Positions 23,822 through 32,235 of a stretch of DNA of 64,000 nucleotides are shown piece by piece. The first letter of the stretch is position 1. The number at the start of each line of letters is the position of its first letter. The translations under genes and the position numbers were made by a program. The DNA is from Actimicrobium sp034313845. GTDB taxonomy: Bacteria; Pseudomonadota; Gammaproteobacteria; Burkholderiales; Burkholderiaceae_D. The stretch is from the NCBI RefSeq assembly GCF_034313845.1, contig NZ_JAVIWN010000003.1; one strand, written 5' to 3'. The notes under the pieces are model-generated. The model was not told where the DNA came from, made no database searches, and was given only the letters and a program-made list of their open reading frames with translations.

Positions 23822-25827
23822 AAGCGGTCCGGATACTGCTGCTCGTGCTCTGCAGTTTTTGCTGCCATGCGTATGCGCAATTGAAATCCTTTGCTTGCAT
23901 GACGGTTCCGGATGGGAATTCCGAGGTCAACGTCACCCAGCAGGTGATGGATCCGTCGGGAAAATGGTTGTGGCGTGCTGGACTCGAGTCGCAATCGTGG
24001 TCCGGTAGTCTGAAAAAATTCCCGGTGGGGAAGGTAACGGCTGGTCCCATGACGATTGGTGCGGCCTTGTGGGAGGCCGCAGAGCAATGGCCGGCTGCGT
24101 CAGACGTCAGCGTGGCGCAACGCAATGCGCAACGCAATATATGGACGTTTGACCATGCCTCGGGACGGATGGTCGAATTCCGCTGGGCCAACCTTTCAGA
24201 GCGGCAAAGACAAGGATTGAATCAGTTGCCGGGAGCCAATCGCAGCGACGGATTGGGCGAGCAGCGCGTCAATTATTTGCGTGGACAACGTGATGCGGAA
24301 CGGGTGAATGGTGTTGGCACGTTCAGACCGCGCAAGTCGGTGCTGGGCGGCATACTCAACAGCACACCTTTGCTGTCCAGCCAGTCTGATGACGCACTCC
24401 GTCATGGGATCAATGACGCCGGGCGCGCGACGATTTTTGTCGCTGCCAATGACAGAATGCTGCACGCTTTTTCAGCCAGCGACGGCAAAGAGGTATTTGC
24501 CTACGTACCGGGTTTCCTGTTGCCTGAACTGGGCCGCTTGAGCAGTCCGTTCAGTCCGCCTCGCTCGTGGTTTGACGGCAAGCTGGCACTGCGCACTGTG
24601 CGTCTGAACGGAACGAGCAAGACGATTCTTGCCGCAGCGGCCGGCTTGGGTGCCAAAGGAGTCGCTGCATTCGATGTCAGTCATCCGGAGACGTTTGGAC
24701 AAAGCGCTGGTGCACTGTGGGAGTTCAGTGACAGCGATGATGCCGACATGGGCGTCGTGACCGGCCTGCCATCCATTGCTACGTTTGAGGTCCATGCTGG
24801 CGAGCGGCGTCATTTTGTCGTTGTTTCAACAGGGCAGGCGAGTACCGGACTGGATGGTCCCGGTCGGCTCTTCCTTTTGGGGCTGGACAAGCCCGCCGGC
24901 GCGCGCTGGCAGGTCAATGTGAACTACTTCAAATTCGATACGGGCGCAACAGGCCTGGGCGCTGCCGCACTGGTGTCCGACGAAGACAATACGACTCGAT
25001 ATGCTTATGCCGGTGACCTTGCCGGAATACTCTGGCGTTTCGATTTCTCCGGCGTGGTGCCGTGGCCGGTCGCAAGGCCGCTGTTTTCGGCTACGGATTC
25101 CCGTGGCAAGTTCCAGCCGATCGTGGCAAAGCCGAGTGTCGTTTTTGCACCGGGCGGTGGATATCTGGTTCTGTTTGGATCGGGTCGTCTGCTTGCGCCA
25201 GAGGAAGGGCTTGGGATGCATCATGCGACCCCTTATGCAGTCCAATCGCTCTACGCGGTCCATGACACGGCCCTGCGCGATCAACCGCCTATCGTCCGTC
25301 AGGCTCTGGTCGAACGCACCGCCCGCAAGTTGGGGCGTGATCGTTACACCATTGAGGGCGCGTCGTTCGCCTATGGCGCTGACGCGTCGGACCGGAAAGG
25401 CTGGTATCTCGATTTTCCCGATGGGATACACACTGGCGAGCGACAGGTCGACGCTGCGCTGGCGGACTCGGGCCTAATGATTTTTCGCTCATTGATCCCC
25501 GCTCCGGATGGTTGCGATCGGGGTGACGGCAGATTGTATTTTCTCAATCCACTGGATGGCTTGTCGCCGGCCGAGGTGACTGTGACGCGGATGAGCACCG
25601 ATGGTCCGGTTGCGCCCTTGTTGCTCTCGTCATTTGAACGCTCGTCGTCCAGTGCGACTGGCGCAGCCATCCTGTCACGCCGGATTACGGTGCTGACTCC
25701 GGGTGTTGACGGGCAATCGGTTGCGGTACCGCCGCAGAGTGCGACGGTCGCGCTGCCGGTACAACGATTAGGTTGGCACGAAGTGAGTAACTGGTCCGAT
25801 AGACGGCGCGCCGGTGCGCAACGCTAG
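23818..25827 (+). CDS. pilY1: PilY1-like pilus tip protein, short form lacking the N-terminal vWA domain
   Basis: PilY1 is the calcium-dependent tip adhesin and retraction regulator of type IV pili. The 669-residue product has a signal peptide (cleavage after about residue 21, CHAYA-Q). It goes almost straight to the C-terminal beta-propeller (about 170-560), with RKSVLGGILNSTPLL, AANDRMLHAFSASDGKEVFA and YAYAGDLAGILWRFDFSG. Just before the last motif is SDEDNTT, in the place of the Ca2+-binding loop but poor in aspartate. Typical PilY1 has about 1,100-1,200 residues with a vWA domain, which is missing here. The reading frame is intact. Confidence 0.85.
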   Translation: MKAVRILLLVLCSFCCHAYAQLKSFACMTVPDGNSEVNVTQQVMDPSGKWLWRAGLESQSWSGSLKKFPVGKVTAGPMTIGAALWEAAEQWPAASDVSVAQRNAQRNIWTFDHASGRMVEFRWANLSERQRQGLNQLPGANRSDGLGEQRVNYLRGQRDAERVNGVGTFRPRKSVLGGILNSTPLLSSQSDDALRHGINDAGRATIFVAANDRMLHAFSASDGKEVFAYVPGFLLPELGRLSSPFSPPRSWFDGKLALRTVRLNGTSKTILAAAAGLGAKGVAAFDVSHPETFGQSAGALWEFSDSDDADMGVVTGLPSIATFEVHAGERRHFVVVSTGQASTGLDGPGRLFLLGLDKPAGARWQVNVNYFKFDTGATGLGAAALVSDEDNTTRYAYAGDLAGILWRFDFSGVVPWPVARPLFSATDSRGKFQPIVAKPSVVFAPGGGYLVLFGSGRLLAPEEGLGMHHATPYAVQSLYAVHDTALRDQPPIVRQALVERTARKLGRDRYTIEGASFAYGADASDRKGWYLDFPDGIHTGERQVDAALADSGLMIFRSLIPAPDGCDRGDGRLYFLNPLDGLSPAEVTVTRMSTDGPVAPLLLSSFERSSSSATGAAILSRRITVLTPGVDGQSVAVPPQSATVALPVQRLGWHEVSNWSDRRRAGAQR

Positions 25828-25836
25828 GAGGTGAAG

Positions 25837-26292
25837 ATGATGCGCAATGGGTGTCCTCATCGAGTCGGCTTTACGCTGATTGAAATTCTGGTTGGCGTCG
25901 TGATTGTCGGGGTGCTGGCAGCGGTCGCAATGCCGTCCTATCAATTTGCGGTCCGCAAGGTCAAGCGTGCGGAGGGCCGTGCGGCGTTGTTCAAACTCAT
26001 GCAGCAGCAAGAGCAGTTCTATTCGCAACGAATGAGCTATCTCGCTTTTTCGTCAGGCTCGGCAGAACCGGATCAGCGGCGCTTTGTCTGGTTTTCTGCG
26101 GAAACGGCGGCTTCCAGTGCCTATGAGTTGGACGCACTGGCTTGCGCTGGCCGTCGTATTTCCGAATGTGTGATGCTGCGCGCAAGGCCGGGTACGAACA
26201 AGGTCAATACCGGTTTTTCTGATGCGCAATGCGGTACGTTGCGCCTCGATAGTTTGGGCCACAAGGAAGCCGATGGACGCGATTGCTGGTGA
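25837..26292 (+). CDS. pilE: Type IV minor pilin PilE
   Basis: The 151-residue prepilin has HRVGFTLIEILVGVVIVGVL with cleavage at Gly/Phe and Glu at mature position 5, then AVAMPSYQFAVRKVKRAEGR, typical of PilE/PilA. AGGAGG at 25826-25831 is placed for ATG 25837 (MMRNGCPHRVG), so the GTG at 25831 inside the ribosome-binding site is not the start. Two cysteines near the C-terminus (AQCGT and RDCW) probably form the pilin disulfide loop. It lies four bases after pilY1 when measured from its ribosome-binding site. Confidence 0.85.
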   Translation: MMRNGCPHRVGFTLIEILVGVVIVGVLAAVAMPSYQFAVRKVKRAEGRAALFKLMQQQEQFYSQRMSYLAFSSGSAEPDQRRFVWFSAETAASSAYELDALACAGRRISECVMLRARPGTNKVNTGFSDAQCGTLRLDSLGHKEADGRDCW

Positions 26293-26845
26293 CTCCCGCA
26301 GTGCCGTCAGTCAGCTGCGTCGCTGCTGCCTGGGCGGCTACACACTCGTTGAGCTGATGATTGTGTTGGCACTGCTCGCGATCATTCTTGCACTGGCCGC
26401 ACCCGGCTTTACGGCGTTGATCGAGCGTCAAAAGATCTCTGCAATCACGGCAGATCTAGTGGCCGCGATCAGGCTGACCCGTGCAGAAGCGATACGGCGC
26501 GGGCAGCGGGTCGACCTGGTTCCGGTCGATGGTGCCGACTGGCGTAGTGGCTGGAGGATTTTTATTGACAGCAATGACAATCGACGCGTCGATGCCGGTG
26601 AGATGATTATTCTTGTCCACGATGCTGCAGCATCAGGAATTGCCATAGAATCGGCGATGACCGATCGCTCTGCGACGTACATTGCGTATGCTGCGAGCGG
26701 ACGCACCCGGACCAACGCGAACAGCCAGACACCACAATTCGGCCACTTGTCACTGTCGCTTGGTGCGCAACAGCGTCGCATTATTATCAATTTCCTCGGT
26801 CGTGCACGTGCATGCAATCCGCTGGTTGAGGCCGCTTGCGGTTGA
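26273..26845 (+). CDS. fimT: FimT/GspH-type pseudopilin
   Basis: The 190-residue product has CLGGYTLVELMIVLALLAII with Gly/Tyr cleavage and Glu at mature position 5, preceded by a longer than usual leader of about 27 residues. The downstream LVAAIRLTRAEAIRRGQRVD and WRSGWRIFIDSNDNRR are the classic FimT/GspH signature. AAGGAAG before ATG 26273 fixes the start, which overlaps the end of pilE by 20 bases. It closes the minor-pilin operon. Confidence 0.88.
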   Translation: MDAIAGDSRSAVSQLRRCCLGGYTLVELMIVLALLAIILALAAPGFTALIERQKISAITADLVAAIRLTRAEAIRRGQRVDLVPVDGADWRSGWRIFIDSNDNRRVDAGEMIILVHDAAASGIAIESAMTDRSATYIAYAASGRTRTNANSQTPQFGHLSLSLGAQQRRIIINFLGRARACNPLVEAACG

Positions 26846-26878
26846 TATGGCCCGACCCTAACCTGACCTGAAAGCTTC

Positions 26879-27970
26879 ATGAAAATTGCCAACGACCAGC
26901 AAGGTATGGCGCTCGCTCTTGAATGGGCCGCCAAAGGTCTGTTCATTACCGCCCCGAATCCGCGTGTCGGTTGCGTAGTCGTCCGTGATGGCATTGTTCT
27001 CGGTGCCGGCCATACTCAGGCGGTTGGCCACGCACATGCCGAAATCCAGGCATTGGCCGATGCGCAGCATCGCGGCAATGCAGTTCGCGGTGCAACGCTG
27101 TACGTCACGCTGGAACCCTGCAGCCACCATGGGCGCACGCCACCGTGTGCCGATGCACTCATTCGTGCAGGCGTGTCGCGCGTGGTGTCAGCGATCTCCG
27201 ATCCGAATCCGTTGGTCGCCGGTGCCGGACTGGAGCGCTTGGGTGCCGCCGGGATTGAGGTCGTCACGGATGTGATGCGCGATGCCGCCCTCGAGATGAA
27301 TATCGGATTTTTTTCCCGTATGCAAAGAGGCAAACCGTGGGTGCGGATGAAAGCGGCCGCCAGCCTTGATGGCAAGACCGCCTTGCACAACGGAGTGAGC
27401 CAATGGATCACGTCCGCACCGGCGCGTGAGGACGGCCACGCCTGGCGCGCCCGGGCCTGTGCCATATTGACAGGGATCGGGACGGTCAAGGCGGATGACC
27501 CGCAACTCACCGTGCGGTCTGTCGCCACGCCGCGCCAGCCACAGCGCATTGTCATCGACAGTCGCCTCGAGATCGATTTGTCGGCACGCGTCCTGCAGGG
27601 CGCGCCGGTCTGGATTGTGTGTGCCCATGCCGATCCGGCCAGGCAAGCCGCGCTGGAATCACTTGATCATGAGGTAATTTGCTTGCCCAATGCCTCTGGC
27701 AAAGTCGATTTGCCGCAACTGATGCGGGAGCTTGGCCGGCGTCAGATCAATGAAGTCCATGTCGAGGCCGGTTTCAAGCTCAATGGCTCTCTCTTGCGCG
27801 AAGGGTGTATTGACGAACTGCTGCTCTACCTTGCACCCAGTCTGATCGGTGATGCTGCGGGTTTGTTCGATTTGCCAGCACTGACCAGTTTGTCGGGTAA
27901 AACCGAACTGGTGTTTCATGATGTCAAGCAGATCGGTCCGGATCTGCGTATTCTTGCTCGCCTTACTTGA
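26879..27970 (+). CDS. ribD: Bifunctional riboflavin deaminase-reductase
   Basis: RibD deaminates the pyrimidine produced by GTP cyclohydrolase II and then reduces the ribosyl group. The 363-residue product has an N-terminal zinc deaminase domain (1-145: GHAHAEIQAL with the HAE motif, and LEPCSHHGRTPPCADALIRA with the two zinc cysteines). The C-terminal reductase domain (150-363) includes VRMKAAASLDGKTAL and LTGIGTVKADDPQLTVR. It is the first gene of the ribD-ribE-ribBX-ribH-nusB cluster. No FMN riboswitch is visible upstream. Confidence 0.95.
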   Translation: MKIANDQQGMALALEWAAKGLFITAPNPRVGCVVVRDGIVLGAGHTQAVGHAHAEIQALADAQHRGNAVRGATLYVTLEPCSHHGRTPPCADALIRAGVSRVVSAISDPNPLVAGAGLERLGAAGIEVVTDVMRDAALEMNIGFFSRMQRGKPWVRMKAAASLDGKTALHNGVSQWITSAPAREDGHAWRARACAILTGIGTVKADDPQLTVRSVATPRQPQRIVIDSRLEIDLSARVLQGAPVWIVCAHADPARQAALESLDHEVICLPNASGKVDLPQLMRELGRRQINEVHVEAGFKLNGSLLREGCIDELLLYLAPSLIGDAAGLFDLPALTSLSGKTELVFHDVKQIGPDLRILARLT

Positions 27971-27985
27971 CTCTATTTAATTGCC

Positions 27986-28618
27986 ATGTTTACTGGAATT
28001 GTTGCTGCTGTAGGAAAAATCACCGACCTGTCTGCTGCGGGTACGGAACCGGGAGCCGGCGTGCGTCTGACCATCGATGCCGGTGACCTGCCAATTGCTG
28101 ATGTCATCCTTGGTGACTCGATTGCGATCAACGGGGCGTGCATGACGGTCGTCAGCAAGACCGACCGGTCGTTTGCCGTTGATGTATCCCGCGAAAGTCT
28201 GAACTGTACGGCCGGGCTCGATGCTCCCGGCGAAGTCAATCTCGAAAAAGCCCTGACTTTAGCCGATCGCCTTGGTGGACATCTGGTGTCCGGGCACGTC
28301 GATGGACTCGGTCTGGTGACGCGTTTCGAGCCGGTCGGAGAATCATGGAATCTGGTCATCGAGGCACCGTCCGAGCTCGGAAAATATCTGGCGATCAAGG
28401 GCTCCATAGTGGTCAACGGCGTATCGCTGACGGTCAACCGGGTCAGCGATACGCCGACCGGGTGCGTTTTTTCGATCAACGTAATACCTCATACGATGAC
28501 TGTGACCACCCTGCGCAACTTGACCGCTGGAAGCCGCGTCAACCTCGAGATTGATTTGATTGCGCGCTATGTCGAGCGGATGCTGAGCAGTTCGGCCGGG
28601 CCGCAGCGCGCAGGTTGA
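27986..28618 (+). CDS. ribE: Riboflavin synthase alpha subunit
   Basis: This enzyme dismutates two lumazine molecules to riboflavin and the pyrimidine precursor. The 210-residue product begins MFTGIVAAVGKIT and shows the two internally similar barrels. The first has DSIAINGACMTVVSK and LGGHLVSGHVDGLG; the second has GKYLAIKGSIVVNGVSLTVN and IPHTMTVTTL. It lies 15 bases after ribD. The gene name ribC is also used for this enzyme. Confidence 0.95.
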   Translation: MFTGIVAAVGKITDLSAAGTEPGAGVRLTIDAGDLPIADVILGDSIAINGACMTVVSKTDRSFAVDVSRESLNCTAGLDAPGEVNLEKALTLADRLGGHLVSGHVDGLGLVTRFEPVGESWNLVIEAPSELGKYLAIKGSIVVNGVSLTVNRVSDTPTGCVFSINVIPHTMTVTTLRNLTAGSRVNLEIDLIARYVERMLSSSAGPQRAG

Positions 28619-28749
28619 CCAACAGCGACTGCTGCAGATCCGCACTGGATCGGCTGGATGGACGACGAGTTTCATGTTTTTCCTGTCGTCAAAGCAAGTC
28701 GCGGGGCATGCAAATCCATTAAAATGGCGCACTCAAAAGGACTCAATTC

Positions 28750-29862
28750 ATGTCAATCGCTACCACGCAAGAAATAGTCACGGAATTACGTGCCGGCCGG
28801 ATTGTTATCCTGGTCGACGAAGAGGACCGCGAAAATGAAGGCGACCTCGTGATGGCAGCTGAATTCGTGACGGCAGAAGCCGTCAATTTCATGGCCAAAT
28901 TTGGTCGCGGCCTGATCTGCCTCACCCTCACCGAAGAGCGCTGTGATCGCCTCAACCTGTCCATGATGACGGCCCGTAATGGCACATCCTATGGCACGAA
29001 CTTCACCGTCTCGATTGAGGCGGCAGAAGGTGTAACGACCGGTATTTCAGCGGCCGACAGAGCGCGGACCATTCAGGTGGCCGTTGCCAAGCACGCCAAA
29101 TCTTCCGATATCGTCCAGCCCGGCCACGTATTTCCATTGAAGGCACAAAAGGGTGGCGTGCTGATGCGGGCCGGACATACTGAAGCCGGATGTGATTTTT
29201 GCGAACTGGCTGGGCTGACACCGGCCGCAGTGATCTGCGAAATCATGAACGACGATGGCACGATGGCGCGCTTGCCTGACCTGTTTGAGTTTGCGCAAAA
29301 ACATGATCTTAAAATTGGCACCATTGCTGATTTGATCCACTATCGCAGTCAGAATGAAAGTATCGTCGAGCGTATCGCCGAACGCACCATGCATACCGTG
29401 CACGGCGATTTTCAGGCATTCATCTATCGTGACAAGCCAAGCGGCGGCGCGCACATGGCACTGGTACATGGCGAGATTTCAGCTGATACGGAGGCACTGG
29501 TGCGGGTACATCAGCCGGTATCGATGCTCGATTTGCTGGAGTCGAGTTCAACGACCCATTCCTGGAACATGGCGTCAGCGCTTGCGGCGGTCAAGGCCGC
29601 CGAACGTGGCGTGGTGGTCTTGCTCAATTGCGAAGAGTCAGCTGCCCAGTTGTTTGCCCAGTTTACTGCCTTGCTGACGCCAGAAAACCGGCCGCCGGCT
29701 CGTGCGGCAAGCATGGACTTGCGGACCTACGGTATCGGCGCACAAATCCTCAAGGATATTGGTGTCGGTAAAATGCGATTGCTGGCCAATCCGAGAAAAA
29801 TGCCATCAATGATCGGCTTTGATCTCGAAGTCGTGGGCTACCGGAGCAGTCCGAAGGATTGA
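28750..29862 (+). CDS. ribBX: 3,4-dihydroxy-2-butanone-4-phosphate synthase fused to a degenerate GTP cyclohydrolase II domain
   Basis: The N-terminal half (1-205) is an intact RibB domain that makes the four-carbon unit of riboflavin: VDEEDRENEGDL, TARNGTSYGTNF and LMRAGHTEAGCDF hold the acidic metal-binding and substrate residues. The C-terminal half aligns with GTP cyclohydrolase II, but the zinc/catalytic stretch (normally S-x-C-x-T-G-D then C-D-C) reads VRVHQPVSMLDLLESSS, with no zinc cysteines. It should not act as RibA. This matches the RibBX type described in Proteobacteria; a separate ribA would be needed elsewhere. Length is 370. Confidence 0.9.
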   Translation: MSIATTQEIVTELRAGRIVILVDEEDRENEGDLVMAAEFVTAEAVNFMAKFGRGLICLTLTEERCDRLNLSMMTARNGTSYGTNFTVSIEAAEGVTTGISAADRARTIQVAVAKHAKSSDIVQPGHVFPLKAQKGGVLMRAGHTEAGCDFCELAGLTPAAVICEIMNDDGTMARLPDLFEFAQKHDLKIGTIADLIHYRSQNESIVERIAERTMHTVHGDFQAFIYRDKPSGGAHMALVHGEISADTEALVRVHQPVSMLDLLESSSTTHSWNMASALAAVKAAERGVVVLLNCEESAAQLFAQFTALLTPENRPPARAASMDLRTYGIGAQILKDIGVGKMRLLANPRKMPSMIGFDLEVVGYRSSPKD

Positions 29863-29913
29863 GTCGCGACAGTGCCGATGGCACTTCGTTTACCCGTTTA
29901 TAAAGGAATCATC

Positions 29914-30399
29914 ATGACAGTAGGAACTTACGAAACCAATCTCGATGGCGAAGGTTTGCGCATCGGTATCGTGCAGGCTCGTTTCAATGCAAGTATTGGC
30001 GATGGGTTGCTGGCGTCCTGTCTGGCAGAGCTGGGCCGTCTCGGCGTGGCCAACGAAGACATCTTCCGGTTGACCGTGCCCGGTGCGCTGGAAGTTCCTC
30101 TCGCCTTGCAGAAGATGGCCGAAACCATGCAATTCGATGCGTTGATCGCACTCGGTGCAGTCATTCGTGGCGAGACCTATCACTTTGAACTGGTTGCAAA
30201 CGAATCCGGTACCGGCATCAGTCGTGTCGCGCTGGATTTCGGTACGCCAGTGGCCAATGCGATACTGACGACCGAAAACGACGAGCAGGCACTTGCCAGA
30301 ATGAAGGAAAAGGGAGCTGATGCCGCGCGGGTTGCCGTTGAAATGGCTAACCTGGTGTTGGCGCTGGATGAGTTGTCTGAAGCCGTCGACGACGAATAA
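29914..30399 (+). CDS. ribH: 6,7-dimethyl-8-ribityllumazine synthase
   Basis: RibH joins the pyrimidine and the four-carbon phosphate to give lumazine, and assembles into pentamers or capsids. The 161-residue product contains IGIVQARFNASIGDGLL (about 18-34), TVPGALEVPLALQKM (about 60-74) and LGAVIRGETYHFELVANES (about 86-104, with the catalytic His in YHFE). AAAGGA at 29902-29907 selects ATG 29914 over an upstream in-frame codon. It is followed by a probable terminator and then nusB. Confidence 0.95.
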   Translation: MTVGTYETNLDGEGLRIGIVQARFNASIGDGLLASCLAELGRLGVANEDIFRLTVPGALEVPLALQKMAETMQFDALIALGAVIRGETYHFELVANESGTGISRVALDFGTPVANAILTTENDEQALARMKEKGADAARVAVEMANLVLALDELSEAVDDE

Positions 30400-30407
30400 C
30401 GATGTTG

Positions 30408-30446
30408 ACCGTGCGCTGGCTATAACCGGTCATGCGCGGTTTTTTG
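30408..30446 (+). terminator. Probable intrinsic terminator after ribH
   Basis: ACCGTGCGC (30408-30416) can pair with GCGCGGT (30434-30440, one bulge), followed by six T. It lies nine bases beyond the ribH stop and may end the riboflavin mRNA or attenuate it before nusB. Confidence 0.6.
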
Positions 30447-30457
30447 CTCCATTAAGC

Positions 30458-30480
30458 GTGCCGGAGGTTATCGCCGGCAC
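30458..30480 (+). promoter_or_regulatory. Small hairpin before nusB
   Basis: GTGCCGG (30458-30464) and CCGGCAC (30474-30480) form a perfect 7 bp stem with a 9-base loop, ending 15 bases before the nusB ATG. It could affect nusB translation. No poly-T follows. Confidence 0.35.
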
Positions 30481-30495
30481 TGCAGTCTGATTACC

Positions 30496-30969
30496 ATGAT
30501 CCCGAAAAAAGAACTTCACGCGAATCCGAACAAGAGTCGTACGCCCCGACACCGTTCGCGTGAATTCGCCCTGCAAGGCCTGTACCAGTGGCTGCTCAAC
30601 AATGAAGACGCTGGCGTGATCGAAGCCCATCTGCGTGAGGCGCATGGCTTCGACAAGGCCGACGCGGCTCACTTCGATGCGTTGTTGTACGGGACGATCA
30701 AGCAAGCTGGCGCGCTGCGTGCCGAGTTGTCGCCACTGATTGACCGCCCGCTGAATCAGTTGTCGCCGATCGAACATGCGATCCTGCTCATTGGTGCCTT
30801 CGAGCTGAAGAATCACATCGAGATACCGTACAAGGTCATCATCAATGAATCGGTCGAATTGGCCAAATCGTTCGGTGGTATTGACGGCCACAAATATGTC
30901 AATGGCGTACTCGACAAGTTTGCTGCCAAAACCCGCGAAGTTGAAATCGCCGCATCGCGTCCATCGTGA
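30496..30969 (+). CDS. nusB: Transcription antitermination factor NusB
   Basis: NusB works with S10 (NusE) in rRNA antitermination complexes. The 157-residue all-helical product has the boundary motifs SREFALQGLYQWLLNN (about 22-37) and LSPIEHAILLIGAFEL (about 93-108), IPYKVIINESVELAKSFGG (about 114-132) and the C-terminal KYVNGVLDKFAA. It has a basic N-terminal tail. Its place after ribH is the common proteobacterial order. Its stop overlaps the ATG of the aminotransferase gene. Confidence 0.95.
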   Translation: MIPKKELHANPNKSRTPRHRSREFALQGLYQWLLNNEDAGVIEAHLREAHGFDKADAAHFDALLYGTIKQAGALRAELSPLIDRPLNQLSPIEHAILLIGAFELKNHIEIPYKVIINESVELAKSFGGIDGHKYVNGVLDKFAAKTREVEIAASRPS

Positions 30970-32174
30970 TGGCGGTGCCCGCGGAAGTCATTTTTCCGAT
31001 GGAGAATTTGGCCCGACGGGTTGGACATATCGCGCCGTTTCATGTCATGGAACTGATCAAGATGGCGGCGGTACTGGAGCAGCAGGGGCGATCGATTATC
31101 CACATGGGAATCGGTGAACCCGATTTCACTGCGGCTCCTGCCGTGATTGCTGCGGCTACGCGTGCCATGAGCGACGGCAAGATGCAATACACGGCGGCGA
31201 ACGGTTTGCCGGCGTTGCGCGAGGCGATCGCAGCACACTATGCGCGGGTCTACGGCCTGCAGATCGATCCGGTGCGCATCATCATCACCGCTGGTGCGTC
31301 TGCAGCGTTGTTGCTGGCGTGTGCCGCCCTGGTCGAGCCCGGCACCAAGGTGCTGATGCCGGATCCTTCCTATCCGTGCAACCGGCATTTTGTGGCAGCG
31401 TTCGACGGTGAGGCCACGATGATTCCTTGCGGCCCCGAACAGCGTTTCCAGTTATCGGATGCGATTGTCCGGAGTCATTGGGATGAGGCTACCCGAGGGG
31501 TGCTTCTGGCATCGCCGTCCAACCCTACCGGGACGTCTATTCCGGAGGACGAGTTGCGCAAGATCGTGGCGACAGTGCGCGAGAAGCAAGGTTATACGAT
31601 TGTCGACGAGATTTATCAGGGGCTGACCTACGACGAGGCACCATTTTCGGCCTTGTCGCTCGGTGATGACATCATCGTCATCAACAGTTTTTCGAAATAC
31701 TTCAACATGACGGGATGGCGTCTGGGTTGGCTGGTTGTGCCACCATCGCTCGTGTCGCACGTAGAAAAGCTCGCGCAAAATCTGTTCATTTGTGCGTCGA
31801 CGATTGCTCAACACGCTGCTCTCGGTTGTTTTGAAGCCGCATCGCTCGCACTTTATGAAGAGCGCAAGGCAGAGTTTCGCCGTCGTCGCGACTACATCGT
31901 TCCTGCCCTGCGTGAATTGGGTTTTACAGTGCCGGTGGTACCGGATGGCGCATTTTATGTTTATGCCGACTGTAGTGACCTGTCGGACGATGCTGATCGG
32001 CTCTCCATCGACATGCTCAACGAGGCTGGTGTCGTGCTGGTGCCGGGACTGGACTTCGGGCCGTCCACGGCGCATCGCTACATTCGGGTTTCTTATGCGA
32101 CCTCGATGGAAAACCTTGAGGAGGCGGTAAGACGGCTGCACAAGTTTTTCGACGGGCGTCGTCGCGTCATCTGA
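30969..32174 (+). CDS. PLP-dependent class I aminotransferase
   Basis: The 401-residue product is a fold-type I aminotransferase acting on an unidentified amino acid. It shows MGIGEPDFTAAP (about 46-57), the substrate-binding ASPSNPTGT (about 181-189), the PLP Asp in IVDEIYQGL and the PLP lysine Lys243 in NSFSKYFNMTGWRLGW. The C-terminal arginine is in RYIRVSYA. ATG 30969 overlaps the nusB stop (TGATG) and is preferred over GTG 30966. A strong terminator follows. Aspartate/tyrosine or alanine-type specificity cannot be decided from sequence. Confidence 0.9.
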   Translation: MAVPAEVIFPMENLARRVGHIAPFHVMELIKMAAVLEQQGRSIIHMGIGEPDFTAAPAVIAAATRAMSDGKMQYTAANGLPALREAIAAHYARVYGLQIDPVRIIITAGASAALLLACAALVEPGTKVLMPDPSYPCNRHFVAAFDGEATMIPCGPEQRFQLSDAIVRSHWDEATRGVLLASPSNPTGTSIPEDELRKIVATVREKQGYTIVDEIYQGLTYDEAPFSALSLGDDIIVINSFSKYFNMTGWRLGWLVVPPSLVSHVEKLAQNLFICASTIAQHAALGCFEAASLALYEERKAEFRRRRDYIVPALRELGFTVPVVPDGAFYVYADCSDLSDDADRLSIDMLNEAGVVLVPGLDFGPSTAHRYIRVSYATSMENLEEAVRRLHKFFDGRRRVI

Positions 32175-32191
32175 AATAACGCAGTCAAAAA

Positions 32192-32217
32192 AAAGAGCCT
32201 TGCGGCTCTTTTTTTTG
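32192..32217. terminator. Bidirectional intrinsic terminator
   Basis: AAGAGCC, TTGC loop, GGCTCTT is flanked by A-runs on the left and T-runs on the right. It stops the aminotransferase mRNA on the plus strand and can also stop the convergent lytic transglycosylase mRNA. Confidence 0.9.
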
Positions 32218-32235
32218 GTTTTTTGTCTGTCTGAC

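Noticed and set aside
28619..28749. FMN riboswitch before ribBX
   Set aside because: None of the conserved FMN-element core blocks is present; only an unremarkable leader is seen.
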